Below are positions 14,752 through 23,800 of a stretch of DNA of 64,000 nucleotides, one piece after another; positions within the stretch are counted from its first letter, which is position 1, and each line of letters begins with the position of its first letter. The translations under genes and the position numbers were made by a program. This stretch comes from Tianweitania sediminis (lineage in GTDB: Bacteria; Pseudomonadota; Alphaproteobacteria; Rhizobiales; Rhizobiaceae). The stretch is from NCBI RefSeq assembly GCF_017813335.1, contig NZ_JAGIYY010000002.1, positions 1 to 64,000 on the forward strand, read 5' to 3'. Below the pieces are notes generated by a model. It saw only the letters and a program-made list of their open reading frames with translations. It had not been told where the DNA came from and ran no database searches.

Positions 14752-15474
14752 TCACGCCTCGTTGGTCGAGAGCACTTTGCCGCCAGCGTTGACCGTCACC
14801 CGCTCACCCGAGGCCGAGAACGACTTCGGCCAGCGCGCGCCGAGCAGGCGGTTCTTGGCGATACGGGCGACGGTGACGGCGTCGGACTGATTGCCGCCGA
14901 GAACGTGATAAGCGTCGGCATCTTCGCCGGCGTAGAAGCCGACATGACCTTGCCAGCCATTCTTTGAGCCGCGCCAGAAAACGAGGATAGCGCCGCGCTG
15001 CGGATCAACGGCGCGACCGAACTTCAGCCATTCGCGGGCGCCGAGGCGGTTGAAGCTTTGAGGATCGAGCGGCGCGCCGATCTTCATGCAGTGCGCCACG
15101 AACAAACCGCACCAGGCAACATCGTCGCCCGTGTACCCTTGGTCGAGGTTTTCGGCCCAATCCATGATGATGGGGTTGTTGCCCTTGCCAGCGACTTCCT
15201 TGGTGCCCTTCAGGCGCTCGGCTTCAGCAAGCCACGGCAGACCGCCAATCGCCGCAGGCTTTGGCTTCGGCCGCGCTTCCGCTTCCGGATCGAACAGGCG
15301 CGTCAAGGTAATCGGGCCAATGAACGCACGCGGGTTCAGCCCATGGGCGCGCTTGAAATCGGACACGGCTGTCTCGCTCAACGGGCCGGGAGCGCCGTCG
15401 ATTTTGCCCGTATACCAGCCGAGTTCATGCAGGCGCGTTTGCACGGCCTCGAAGGCCTCATCCTTCAGGGACAT
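14752..15474 (-). CDS. Endolysin with peptidoglycan-binding and NlpC/P60-like (TIGR02594-type) domain
   Basis: A 240-residue lysis enzyme. Residues 8-65 form a peptidoglycan-binding domain (VQTRLHELGWYTGKIDGAPGPLSETAVSDFKRAHGL). Residues 85-220 contain an NlpC/P60-like amidase/peptidase core with the likely catalytic Cys in DDVAWCGLFVAHCM and the His in GWQGHVGFYAGED. The family cleaves peptidoglycan peptides. The start was placed at ATG 15,474, which has GGAG seven bases upstream; a TTG twelve bases earlier overlaps that site. No signal peptide, so it depends on the downstream holin. It differs in type from the GH24 enzyme of the first prophage. Confidence 0.85.
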   Translation of the reverse strand: MSLKDEAFEAVQTRLHELGWYTGKIDGAPGPLSETAVSDFKRAHGLNPRAFIGPITLTRLFDPEAEARPKPKPAAIGGLPWLAEAERLKGTKEVAGKGNNPIIMDWAENLDQGYTGDDVAWCGLFVAHCMKIGAPLDPQSFNRLGAREWLKFGRAVDPQRGAILVFWRGSKNGWQGHVGFYAGEDADAYHVLGGNQSDAVTVARIAKNRLLGARWPKSFSASGERVTVNAGGKVLSTNEA

Positions 15475-15572
15475 CACGTTCTCCAATTTTCAGATTCTCA
15501 GGTCAGGCTAGGATTGCGGCCTGGGTGGATTCCTGCTGACTTCCGCACCGGGAACAGCGAACAGGGCCAAGG

Positions 15573-16346
15573 ATGGCAAAGCCTCAGGGGAAGTGCATAT
15601 TTTGTGGCGGATCACGGCTAACGCATGAACACATCATGCCCGCATGGGTGGGTCGTTTGCTCCCTGAGAAGGCGACCGGTTTTTCGAAGGGCGGCCCGGC
15701 AGTAAGACGCGTCGGCGATACCTTCACCATAGAAGTGACACCCCCGAGAGCCAAGCAGGGCAACTTGCTGGGGAAGACAGTTCGCTGCGTATGCCTCAAC
15801 TGTAACGGCGGTTGGATGAAGGCCATCGAAGATGCAGTGATCCCGGTCCTAGGACCGATAGTGCAAGGCGAATCGGTCAAGCTTAGCCCTGATCAGCAGA
15901 AGCTGGTCGCGACTTGGGCGGCCATCCGAGCGGCGGTGTATGACCGTGACGACAAGAAGGTGTCGGCGGTGACGCAGCTAGACCGGGACCACCTTTTCCA
16001 CTCGAGATTTCCTCCGGAAAGCTGGCTTATCTGGATCGCTAGAAACGACGGCGGAAAGCTCTGGAGCCCTAGTCGATACTGGCACGAGATCGCTTATGTA
16101 GGGCCGCGACCAAAGGCTGGACAACCATTACAAGCCAACTGCCATTTGAGCGTGATGTCAGCTGGGCGCTTGTCGATCTGGGTTGCTGGCGGAGAGGGTC
16201 ATCAGTTTGCACCGGCACTTGGAGCACGCCTCAAAACTCTAGGAGGCACGCAAATTTGGCCAGCAGCCCGAACCTCAGTTGATGTGGCCTTAGTCGATGA
16301 CGAAGTGCTTACCGACATCACCTTGAACTTCGCGATAGTTCGGTGA
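15573..16346 (+). CDS. HNH-like zinc-binding protein (accessory gene)
   Basis: A 257-residue protein. The N-terminus has CIFCGG at residues 8-13, LTHEHIMPAW at about 17-26, and CVCLNCNGGWM near residue 75, the layout CxxC - HEH - CxxCNxGW of HNH-type nuclease relatives that bind zinc. The remaining 180 residues have no recognised family and contain several Trp residues. It is on the plus strand, against all surrounding late genes, and its stop codon abuts the 3' end of a tRNA-like RNA on the other strand. The gene appears to be accessory cargo; defence or nuclease activity is possible but unproven, and the HNH catalytic His/Asn assignment is tentative. Confidence 0.65.
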   Translation: MAKPQGKCIFCGGSRLTHEHIMPAWVGRLLPEKATGFSKGGPAVRRVGDTFTIEVTPPRAKQGNLLGKTVRCVCLNCNGGWMKAIEDAVIPVLGPIVQGESVKLSPDQQKLVATWAAIRAAVYDRDDKKVSAVTQLDRDHLFHSRFPPESWLIWIARNDGGKLWSPSRYWHEIAYVGPRPKAGQPLQANCHLSVMSAGRLSIWVAGGEGHQFAPALGARLKTLGGTQIWPAARTSVDVALVDDEVLTDITLNFAIVR

Positions 16347-16428
16347 TCGCCCGTCCCGGCCGGCTTCGATCCGGCGACACCCCACTCGCGTGGGAGCTCT
16401 ACCAACTGGCTTACGGGATCGGGCGATC
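16345..16428 (-). ncRNA. tRNA-like RNA 1 with GNRA-capped arm instead of anticodon loop
   Basis: Read on the minus strand, the RNA folds as a cloverleaf. It has a 14-bp closing stem (GATCGCCCG-A-TCCCG with CGGGA-CGGGCGATC, one bulged A). A TA linker and a D-like arm follow (AGC-CAGTTGGTAGA-GCT, with the GG of a D loop). The hairpin CCCAC-GCGA-GTGGG stands where the anticodon arm belongs. A 5-base variable region GTGTC and a perfect T arm (GCCGG-ATCGAAG-CCGGC) complete it. The central loop is a GNRA tetraloop of 4 bases, so no anticodon exists. No CCA is encoded. Not a normal tRNA; I recognise no Rfam family. Confidence 0.6.
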
Positions 16429-16431
16429 CCT

Positions 16432-16511
16432 GGGACTAGTCCACAGATGGATTCGAACCATCGCCACCCGCTTACGCGGAGCTCGACCACTGGCTTATGC
16501 GAACTATTCCC
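16432..16511 (-). ncRNA. tRNA-like RNA 2 with GNRA-capped arm instead of anticodon loop
   Basis: Second cloverleaf, three bases upstream of the first in transcription order. Its closing stem is GGGAATAGTTCGCA with TGTGGACTAGTCCC (13 of 14 positions paired, including G-U pairs). The TA linker and D-like arm AGCC-AGTGGTCG-AGCT follow. The hairpin CCGC-GTAA-GCGG has a GNRA loop in the anticodon position. The variable region is GTGGC and the T arm GATGG-TTCGAAT-CCATC is canonical. Arm sequences differ from the first copy while the fold is conserved, which argues for selection on structure. It begins 58 bases after the stop of the tail gene at 16,569, so late read-through could transcribe both. 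Confidence 0.65.
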
Positions 16512-16568
16512 ACGCTCCCACAAGAGGGAACGATCTTTTATAGCGTCTAACTACAGCAGTCGGTCACA

Positions 16569-17453
16569 TCAACCAAACACCCCTCGCGCCTCGGTCGCGG
16601 CGAAATCGGCCTCCGCAACAGCAATAGGGTCGCGCTGGCTGACGCCGAGCGCCTCGATCAAGAGCCGGCCGGCTTTGAACTTCTTGGAAAGGTTTTGAGC
16701 AGCTGAGAAGGTAGCACTCCAGTTGGAGTACGGAATTCCGAACTTGCCCTTCAGACCGCTGAAATCGTTGGAGTTCGCCACCGTGGAAGGGTTTGCAGCA
16801 GTCTTCCGGATCCCGCCGAGAGGCCGGGTGCTCAGTCCGATTACTGCGCCATCGAACCAGAGTGCCACCTGAGTGACGGTTCCCAAAATTGCGGGATCAA
16901 TACCACTATGCACGACCGCGTCGGTGCTGTTTGTGGCCTTCGCCCTGCGGTGCCAGAGCTGCCGAACACCGCTATTGGTTCCGTGCCCCAGCTGGAAGAT
17001 CTCAGGCCCGCCTTGCCAACCGTTGCCCGTGTCAGTGAAGTTCAGGTAGGGGATCTCGCCAGAAAGTGAGTTCCAGTCATCCGCCGTGGGGAACTTGATC
17101 CAGGCGATCGCGAGATATCGTTGCGCATTCGCATAGATCGCGGCAGCTACGCTGGCAGGAACTTCCATATAGGTCGCGCGAGCGGTCACTCCTGAAAAGT
17201 CGAGCATCCCACCGACTACCGGAACGTTCTGCCCGGCCGGTATCACCATCTTGCCGTTCGCGTGCTCGGAGGTATCGATGATGGGCCCATCATTCTGCGC
17301 CGGGTTTCCGGCTTGGTAGGAAGCGGGGTGAGCGACGTCGGCTCCGAAGAGCCCGCCGTTGTTGAAGTCAGTCCACCAATGCACATCCTTTTTCAGGACC
17401 GGAAGAGCTGGGTTGTTGGTGACTGCAGGCGAGCGGATAGCAATGCCGGCCAT
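16569..17453 (-). CDS. Tail fibre-associated protein, partner of SGNH fibre
   Basis: A 294-residue protein homologous to the product of 9,316-10,218 in the first prophage: LDFSGVTARATYMEVPAS, AAIYANAQRYLA, TADDWNSLSG and the C-terminal IEALGVSQRDPIAVAEADF have direct counterparts there. Predicted beta-rich, lectin-like character in the middle; no catalytic motif seen. It is the last structural gene of the tail tip region, directly downstream of the SGNH fibre with 12 bases between. A receptor-binding or fibre-capping role is inferred from this conserved pairing. Confidence 0.6.
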   Translation of the reverse strand: MAGIAIRSPAVTNNPALPVLKKDVHWWTDFNNGGLFGADVAHPASYQAGNPAQNDGPIIDTSEHANGKMVIPAGQNVPVVGGMLDFSGVTARATYMEVPASVAAAIYANAQRYLAIAWIKFPTADDWNSLSGEIPYLNFTDTGNGWQGGPEIFQLGHGTNSGVRQLWHRRAKATNSTDAVVHSGIDPAILGTVTQVALWFDGAVIGLSTRPLGGIRKTAANPSTVANSNDFSGLKGKFGIPYSNWSATFSAAQNLSKKFKAGRLLIEALGVSQRDPIAVAEADFAATEARGVFG

Positions 17454-17465
17454 GGTGGCGATCTC

Positions 17466-19796
17466 CTAAAGTGAGTGAACGAGGGCGCGGTAGAGCGCGT
17501 CGGCCGCAAGTGGGCCGCCGAACAAAGCGTCTTCGTGAGTGTTGTCGGGAAGCGCCGGGAGCGGGCTTGTTGGCGAGTAGTCATCCAGGCTGAGACCGAA
17601 GTACGGCTGCAGGTCGATGAACGGGTAGTTCTTCGCCACGCACATTTCGCGCACGGGTACGGTGATCTCGGACATCAAGGCGTCACGTCCGAGGAAGTTT
17701 TCGGAAGGCATCGCGATCAGGATGTCAGCTCCGGGGCTAGCCTGACGCAAACGCTGCGCAATGATGTCATAGTCGACCGCAAGGGCCGCGCCGATCGTAG
17801 CCGCACTGCTCGTCGACGATTGGTTGTTCGTCCCGAGACCAAGAATGTAGAGCCAGCAGGGCATCATCGCGTGAGAAGCGATAAACTGCGCCTCGTTTTT
17901 CGAGCGGAAGTGCCCGGACACTGCACCGTTTTGACCGAACTTGTTGAAGCGGAAACCGTTGCTGCTCGTCAGGATGTGAAGCCCGTTGAACTCTTCTGCT
18001 CCCGACGAACATTCGATCTCGATCTTCGTGGTGTTCGCAGGTGCTGGAGGCAGGATCACGCGAGAAGGCCCACTTCCAACGGATGTATCGATAGCCGTTG
18101 ACCACGCTCCGCTGTTGTAGCGGACGCGGATCGAACTGCTCGCAAGGGGCAGGTAAATCCATGCGACCTCAGACGGAGAGACGCCGCCAGGACAGTTCAC
18201 AGCAACAACCGAGCCCGCCACCGTCGCCTTGGTGTAGGACATATCGGGCGTAGCAACGCTGTTTTGGAAGAAGTGGAAGGTGGCGGAGTAGCTGGTGGAA
18301 TACTCCCCGATGAGAGCATGCGGGCGAGCCATGGCGCCGTTGAAATTGATGTAACCCCCACCGGCATAGCCAAAGCGCTTGCGAAGCCGAGTACCGAGGG
18401 AATGGCTGATGTTGGCGAGGTACGTCCGGCTGTCGCCGAGGAAGCCGATGGGGAACTGCGTATCGGTGACCTCAGTCTCCAGCCTGCTCAAAAAGACTCG
18501 GGTCCGACGAAGCTGATCGAGGTTCTCGGTTGCCCCCTTCAGATTTCCGTAGCCGTCGAGTGAGCGATCGATGCGAGCAGCGAGTGAGGGCTGAACGCCT
18601 CGAGCCGCAACCATCTCGGGCATCAACGGGTCGAGATCTATGCTTGGCAGAATGCCCATAACGCGGCTGTCGCCATCAGTAAAAACCGCGCGGCCATCCG
18701 GAAGGCCGATGACCGGGTAAGCCTCAGAGGTCTGAAACTCCCGGCCAACAGGCATCGCCTTCAAGGTCTTGATGATCCGGTTGTTCTGATCGACGAAGTA
18801 GACGGCATCTTCCGCGCCGATGATCTCCATGGCGAAGGCATCGACATCGCCGAACCGAACAAAATCAAAGAGGCCCGAGCTCCCCGCTACCTGCGGAGCA
18901 TGAAACGTCGCGTCCTTCTTCCAGTGACCGATTTCGCGCTTCCGGCCGTCCCCATCTTGAGCCGAGATTACGACAAGCCGATCATCGCCAATGATGCCGG
19001 AGCTTGCCTCGAAGCTGACTTCCTGCGCCGTCTGCCTGGCGTCCAGCTCCTCCGACGCTGCCTCTGCGGCGGTAGTGCGCGCTGCTAGCGCCTGCGGTGT
19101 GTCATTGCTGACTTTGTAAAGCGGAGCGCTGCCGGTGCGATTTTCGTAGTAGCCATTGCCTTCACCTGCACCATCAGGCCCGAGCGTCGGCGCTGCCGGA
19201 TCTGCCGTGACGTAAATGCCCTTGTTGAGCGCGATCGTGGTGCCTACGGCTGCATTAGCCAGCGCCAGCGTGGCGAAGCTTCCGGCGTTCTCGGCGGCCG
19301 CGATGGCGCTGCTGATCACAGGAAGCTGAGCAGCCACCTCGTTGATGCCGGCGATGTTGTCTGCTGCTTGCTGCACAGCGACCGCGTCGAGGGCGGCCAG
19401 CTTATCGGCGAGCGGCGCGAGCACTGCGACATCTGCAGACGCCGCGCCCACAGCGATAATGTCTGGCATGCTCTGCAGGATGCCATCCAGCAGAGTGATA
19501 TCGATCTGAACGCCTGCAAGGAGGATCTCAAGCGCCTGTCGATAGCCGCTATCGTAAGGCGTGAAGGTAATTTCGTAGGGCGCTTCAATTTGCCCGGGGC
19601 CAGGCCACGCGGCCGCCAGCGTGACGGTTGTCGCGGTAACAGCAGCGACTCGCACAAGCAAGCCGCGGTGACCGCCGAAACGATCTCCCGGACGCACAGC
19701 CTGCACCAGGTTGCCCGCGTTCTGGAACGTAACAGTAAGGCCGCCTTCCTCGACGGTCGCGCTGCCGGTGCTATAGATGCCTGGCCAATCAGCCAT
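17466..19796 (-). CDS. Tail tip/fibre protein with SGNH/GDSL hydrolase domain
   Basis: A 776-residue protein. Residues 1-100 are a beta-rich N-terminal domain (ADWPGIYSTGSATVEEGG), residues 100-190 an Ala-rich coiled region, and around 175-205 a segment similar to the other prophage fibre (FATLALANAAVGTTIALNKGIYVT). From about 440 there is an SGNH hydrolase: GDSRTY with Ser456, a GLGTNNQ block and a C-terminal DNTHED with Asp751 and His754. It likely binds and de-esterifies host surface polysaccharide. The start at 19,796 overlaps the preceding gene by eight bases; the upstream extension to 19,826 is unlikely. Confidence 0.85.
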   Translation of the reverse strand: MADWPGIYSTGSATVEEGGLTVTFQNAGNLVQAVRPGDRFGGHRGLLVRVAAVTATTVTLAAAWPGPGQIEAPYEITFTPYDSGYRQALEILLAGVQIDITLLDGILQSMPDIIAVGAASADVAVLAPLADKLAALDAVAVQQAADNIAGINEVAAQLPVISSAIAAAENAGSFATLALANAAVGTTIALNKGIYVTADPAAPTLGPDGAGEGNGYYENRTGSAPLYKVSNDTPQALAARTTAAEAASEELDARQTAQEVSFEASSGIIGDDRLVVISAQDGDGRKREIGHWKKDATFHAPQVAGSSGLFDFVRFGDVDAFAMEIIGAEDAVYFVDQNNRIIKTLKAMPVGREFQTSEAYPVIGLPDGRAVFTDGDSRVMGILPSIDLDPLMPEMVAARGVQPSLAARIDRSLDGYGNLKGATENLDQLRRTRVFLSRLETEVTDTQFPIGFLGDSRTYLANISHSLGTRLRKRFGYAGGGYINFNGAMARPHALIGEYSTSYSATFHFFQNSVATPDMSYTKATVAGSVVAVNCPGGVSPSEVAWIYLPLASSSIRVRYNSGAWSTAIDTSVGSGPSRVILPPAPANTTKIEIECSSGAEEFNGLHILTSSNGFRFNKFGQNGAVSGHFRSKNEAQFIASHAMMPCWLYILGLGTNNQSSTSSAATIGAALAVDYDIIAQRLRQASPGADILIAMPSENFLGRDALMSEITVPVREMCVAKNYPFIDLQPYFGLSLDDYSPTSPLPALPDNTHEDALFGGPLAADALYRALVHSL

Positions 19797-19995
19797 GATC
19801 CCTCGCACGCATTTCGAGTTCGGCATTGCGCGCCCGGACCTTGCGAAGCTCCTGGTCGAGTTCGCGCACAGTGATCGCCATCATCAGAGCTTCGTTTTCC
19901 AGAAAGGCGACGCGGCGCTTATAGTGCGAAGCCACGGCATCGAGGATCACCGGCTGCGGCGCATCAGCGCCAGCCGCTTGGGTCGGTTCAGTCAT
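19789..19995 (-). CDS. Small coiled-coil tail-region protein
   Basis: A 68-residue protein: a short Ala/Pro N-terminus and a helical, charged remainder (HYKRRVAFLENEALMMAITVRELDQELRKVRARNAELEMRARDHG) with clear heptads, so a trimeric or dimeric coiled coil is likely. It overlaps the start of the SGNH fibre gene by eight bases, suggesting translational coupling. It could be a fibre chaperone or connector; no family recognised. Confidence 0.6.
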   Translation of the reverse strand: MTEPTQAAGADAPQPVILDAVASHYKRRVAFLENEALMMAITVRELDQELRKVRARNAELEMRARDHG

Positions 19996-20012
19996 CTTTG
20001 AAGTCCCTGCTA

Positions 20013-20384
20013 CTAGCTGGGTTGGATGCCGTAGGCGGCAAGAACCGCTTCAACCGCGGCCGGCGTGGCCGCTATCTTCAGGTCAGCTTGTGCCCGCTGG
20101 CGGTCGATTTCGACCTGCGCGAGCTGCTCTGCCTGCACCTGCGCCTTGTCGAGAACGGCGTGTGCAAGATCAGCCTCACTGATGCCGCGAGCGGATGCTT
20201 CCGGCGCCAGCAGCGGCGAGGTGCCCCCGTCGAGAACGCGACGCGCCTCGTCAGCTTTAAGCGCATGAACCTCGTGGATGGCTCCGCCGAGCACCGCGTA
20301 GTGGCGGGTTGCGAAGCCTGCTTCCAGCCGCAAGAGCGCAGCCAAACGGACATTGGTCATGTTTTTCGCGAGCTCGATCCTCAT
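20013..20384 (-). CDS. Tail-tip region protein, unknown
   Basis: A 123-residue Ala-rich helical protein (NVRLAALLRLEAGFATRHYAVLGGAIHEVHALKADEARRVLDGG in its first half). No membrane segment, no recognised family. Its ATG overlaps the stop of the preceding gene (ATGA), so it belongs to the tail tip operon between the J-like tip protein and the fibre. A chaperone or minor tail role is likely from position only. Confidence 0.6.
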   Translation of the reverse strand: MRIELAKNMTNVRLAALLRLEAGFATRHYAVLGGAIHEVHALKADEARRVLDGGTSPLLAPEASARGISEADLAHAVLDKAQVQAEQLAQVEIDRQRAQADLKIAATPAAVEAVLAAYGIQPS

Positions 20385-20812
20385 TGAGCGACGATCTCCA
20401 TTTCGAACGCGAGGTAGGGGAAGTGGTTGATCGCCAGCCGGTAGCTCGCCGGCAGGGTTGATCGCATCTGGATGGGCTCGCCGTCGGCGATGAAGAGCTC
20501 ATCGTCGACCGTGAAAGAGACGCCGGCAGGAATGCCGCTGATCACCGCCTCATCCACGCCATCGGCGGCAATCACGGTCTTTGAAGTCTGCACCACCAGG
20601 CGCGGCCGCGGCCGGATCTGATTGACGTCGATGTCAAAGTAGACTGCGGAAGGATCCGGAACGTCCATGCCGTGGCCGACCCACCGAAAGGTCAGTTTAG
20701 GAAACAGCGGCGGATAGCCCTCGATCACATCCGGCGGGACTGACCCGCAATAGATGATCTCGCCAGTGACGGGATCGTGCTCGACAAACACAGCATTTAG
20801 TTGATCGCTCAT
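20381..20812 (-). CDS. Tail-tip region protein, unknown
   Basis: A 143-residue protein starting MSDQLNAVFVEHDPVTGEIIYCGSVPPDVIEGYPP. The pattern of a short strand-rich N-terminus that names changes such as D-P-x-T-G-E-I is common in tail-fibre assembly and tip-associated proteins of rhizobial siphophages. The rest (VVQTSKTVIAADGVDEAVISGIPAGVSFTVDDE) looks like a small beta domain. It overlaps both neighbours by four bases. Probably a minor tail protein or chaperone. Confidence 0.6.
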   Translation of the reverse strand: MSDQLNAVFVEHDPVTGEIIYCGSVPPDVIEGYPPLFPKLTFRWVGHGMDVPDPSAVYFDIDVNQIRPRPRLVVQTSKTVIAADGVDEAVISGIPAGVSFTVDDELFIADGEPIQMRSTLPASYRLAINHFPYLAFEMEIVAQ

Positions 20813-23800
20813 CGCTTCGCTCCGAAGACACCGAGGCGGGAATAGGATGCGGACGCTGACGCGCCGGTGCTGGCCGTGGTTGAAAACTGCAGGGCAACAT
20901 TGAAGGTCCCCGAGCCCACCGCGATCGGAAACACGAAGGAGAAGGCGCCGCCGCTGATGTTTCCCGTGCCGCCATTCGACTGACCGGCAACGAGTGTCAT
21001 GTACTCGCTGCCATTGATCAGGATGCGGGCGACGATCGAGGCGAAAGCAGAACCGTCACTGCTTTGGACATCAATCCTGCAGGCGAAGAGGACGAAGAGG
21101 GTTCCGCCACCGCCCGCAGGCATCGAAACAGAGGTTTGGCAGGCGGTTGACCAGCCACTTCCGCTCGTTGTGCCGTTGTTGGTTACGACTGAAGCGGTGG
21201 TCGCCGCATACAAAGCCAGAGCGCTGGTATCGACGCCGCCGACCTTGAGCTGGTCGGTATCGATGCTGTGCGCCTTGATGTTTATCGCATCGATCTCGCC
21301 CACGATCAGCGACGCAAGCACGGCCGCGTTGACGCGCATCACGCCATTCTGAAACACGAACGGCGTGAATTTGCTTCCGGGGCTTGTTGGGTTCGCGATG
21401 TAGAAGCGGTCGGCAACGAAGCCCGCATAGCCAAGGCCGCCACTGGTCGCTTCCAGGAAGAGCGCGCTGCTGACGAAGTTGTTAGCGGAGCCATGCTGCA
21501 CCTGGACGGCGTAGCGGGCGCCTCCTGCCGGACCACCGGCCGTGGCTTCCGCCCGGATGTTGATCGAAGCGGACACATCGCCGACGTGTGCTTCCAGCAC
21601 ATCAATGGACTGAGCCGTCGCGACGATCTCGCCGTTGATGCGCGTGACTTCCGTCTGCACCAGCTGCTCGACGGTCGCGAGCCCTGTCTCGAACTCGGCG
21701 CTCATCTCGTTGAGCACGGCCGTGATCACGCCATCCGGCCCGATCGCCAGGATGATGGACTCTCCCACAAAAGCGCGGGTGTCCTCGATTTTCAGCTCGA
21801 CTTCTTCGCGGATGACCTTGCGGTCGATGAAGTTCGATGAAGCTTCGTTTTCCTCGTCCAGCATCAACTGGCGGATACGCTCGATCGCAGCGCGCGAACC
21901 CGTCGTGGCGAACTCGGTCATTCGCAGGATATGCTGCTGGATCTCCTCCAGCATGCCAGGCAGATAAACGTCCCGGTCGGTCAGCCGGATATCGGGCGTA
22001 GTGACCGGCAGCCAACCCGACCAGAGCGTCGGTCGACTGGACCGCGGCTCATAGCGGCCGCGCACACCATAGGCGGTAAGCGGCAGCAGGTTCTGGCTGA
22101 TCAGAATGGAGCCAGCAGCGGGGTTATCCGTGCGACCGCGATAGATCACCTCTTCCGTGGCTGCGAGACGCACCTCGAACACCACGGCCGCGACGTCCGG
22201 CTGCTCGCCGTCCCATGATAGCTTGATCGCTGCTCGGCGCGCTATGCCGCTTTCATCGTAGAGCACCGCGCCTTCGGCATACCAGTCGACGATGATCTGC
22301 GGGGCAGGGCGGATCGGCCCCACCGGTCCGTTGACCGGCGTCCGATAATCCGTGTTCTGGTTCCAGTCGTAGTCGTTCGGATCGACTTCGGTCAGATCGA
22401 CCATCACGTCGAGATTGGCCCTGTCGGCCACGCCATCGACACGGAAATGCTTGGTGATGTAGCCGTTGCGCGGCGAGGTCCAGGCGATCGTATCGACGCC
22501 GGGTTCGAGCACGCCGTACTCGGGCGTCAGAACGATCGTGTGCCGGCGCGCCCGCTGCGCTTCCTCGAGCGCCGACTTCATCAATCGTTGCACCTGGCCG
22601 GGATAAGGCACCAGGTCCAGCGACACATCGGCCATCAGGCGGCGATTACCGTCCCGCGCTTCGAGGTCCGCGCGGTAAAGCGCCGGCGCTGGTTTCGGCA
22701 CCCACCCTTCGGCAGGTTCCGGATAGGTGGCAGCAACGCCGTTGATCGTGTCGGCTAGGCCAAAGAAGGGCGAGAAGCTTTGCGGCTCCGTCGAAAGGAT
22801 CACGCCGTCGTCAATCGATGCCACCGGCGCATCCGGCGCGCCGACATGGATCTTGTAGGTGCCGCCGATCTCTGCCAGCCGCCCCTGGGCACCGGTGAGC
22901 ACGGCCTCGATCGCGTCGGCAAGCGGCGCGGCCACCTGGATCTCTCCGCCCGTGCGATAGGTCGGTTCCGATCCATTCGGTCCGGCGATCGGCGCTCGGC
23001 ACTTGTTGATCTGGGCGATCCAGTCGGCCACCGGCAGACGGGCGGCGGCAACACTCTGAAGGCCGTAGAACCACGTTGCGTTGTACTTGAGCCCCAGCAG
23101 CAGATTGTAGGCTTGAACGGCCGGCAGATGGTCACCGTCGCCGCCCCAAGTCGACGGGGTTCCGAGCCGATGCGAACCGCTGCCGCCGCGCGTGCTGTCG
23201 CGTGAGGGATCGTAGAGCTTTACGCCGTTCAGCGCGAACTTGAACTGGGGAAAGCCGCTGAACAGCTCCTCGTTGATCTGCGCCGTGACAATGGCATAGG
23301 CGACGCCGCGGCCGATGCGGCTTGATCCCCATGGCCGCTCGGCACTCGAAACGCGGTTGACGAGGAAGGCGTCCGGTCCAACCTGGTTGCCGTCATAGAA
23401 GCGGACCCAGAGGTGGTTGTTCGTTTCATCCGTGCGGTACTCAAGAACAGGAAAGCCCTGCTCATAGGTGCCATTGCTCCAGTCGATCGTGACCTTTTCG
23501 CCATTGACCCAAAGCTCGGCCAGTCCGCTCACCGGCAGGTCCGAAAGGGCAATGACCTGCGTCAGGTAGGCGTTCGGCGTCTTGTTCTCTTCGCCCCACG
23601 TGTTGACATAGACCAGCGAGCCCGCCGTTGCGCCTAAGCCGAGGATGAAAGAGCGCGGCAAGTCGCCGCCCGATTGTAGCTTCCCCTGAACGGAAAACTG
23701 CGCTTCCTGCGGCTTCCCGGCGATTGCCTTCGCGAGAAGGTTGAGCCCGATGCCGGCAGCGGTTTGCAGCACGAAGGCGCCGATCGCGCTGCTGGCGATA

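Noticed and set aside
16345-16428. Functional tRNA-Arg with anticodon GCG
   Set aside because: A 7-base loop can only be forced by breaking the perfect CCCAC/GTGGG stem, U33 would be missing, the acceptor ends do not pair in normal register and no CCA is encoded. The GNRA-capped fold is clearly better and is repeated in the second copy.
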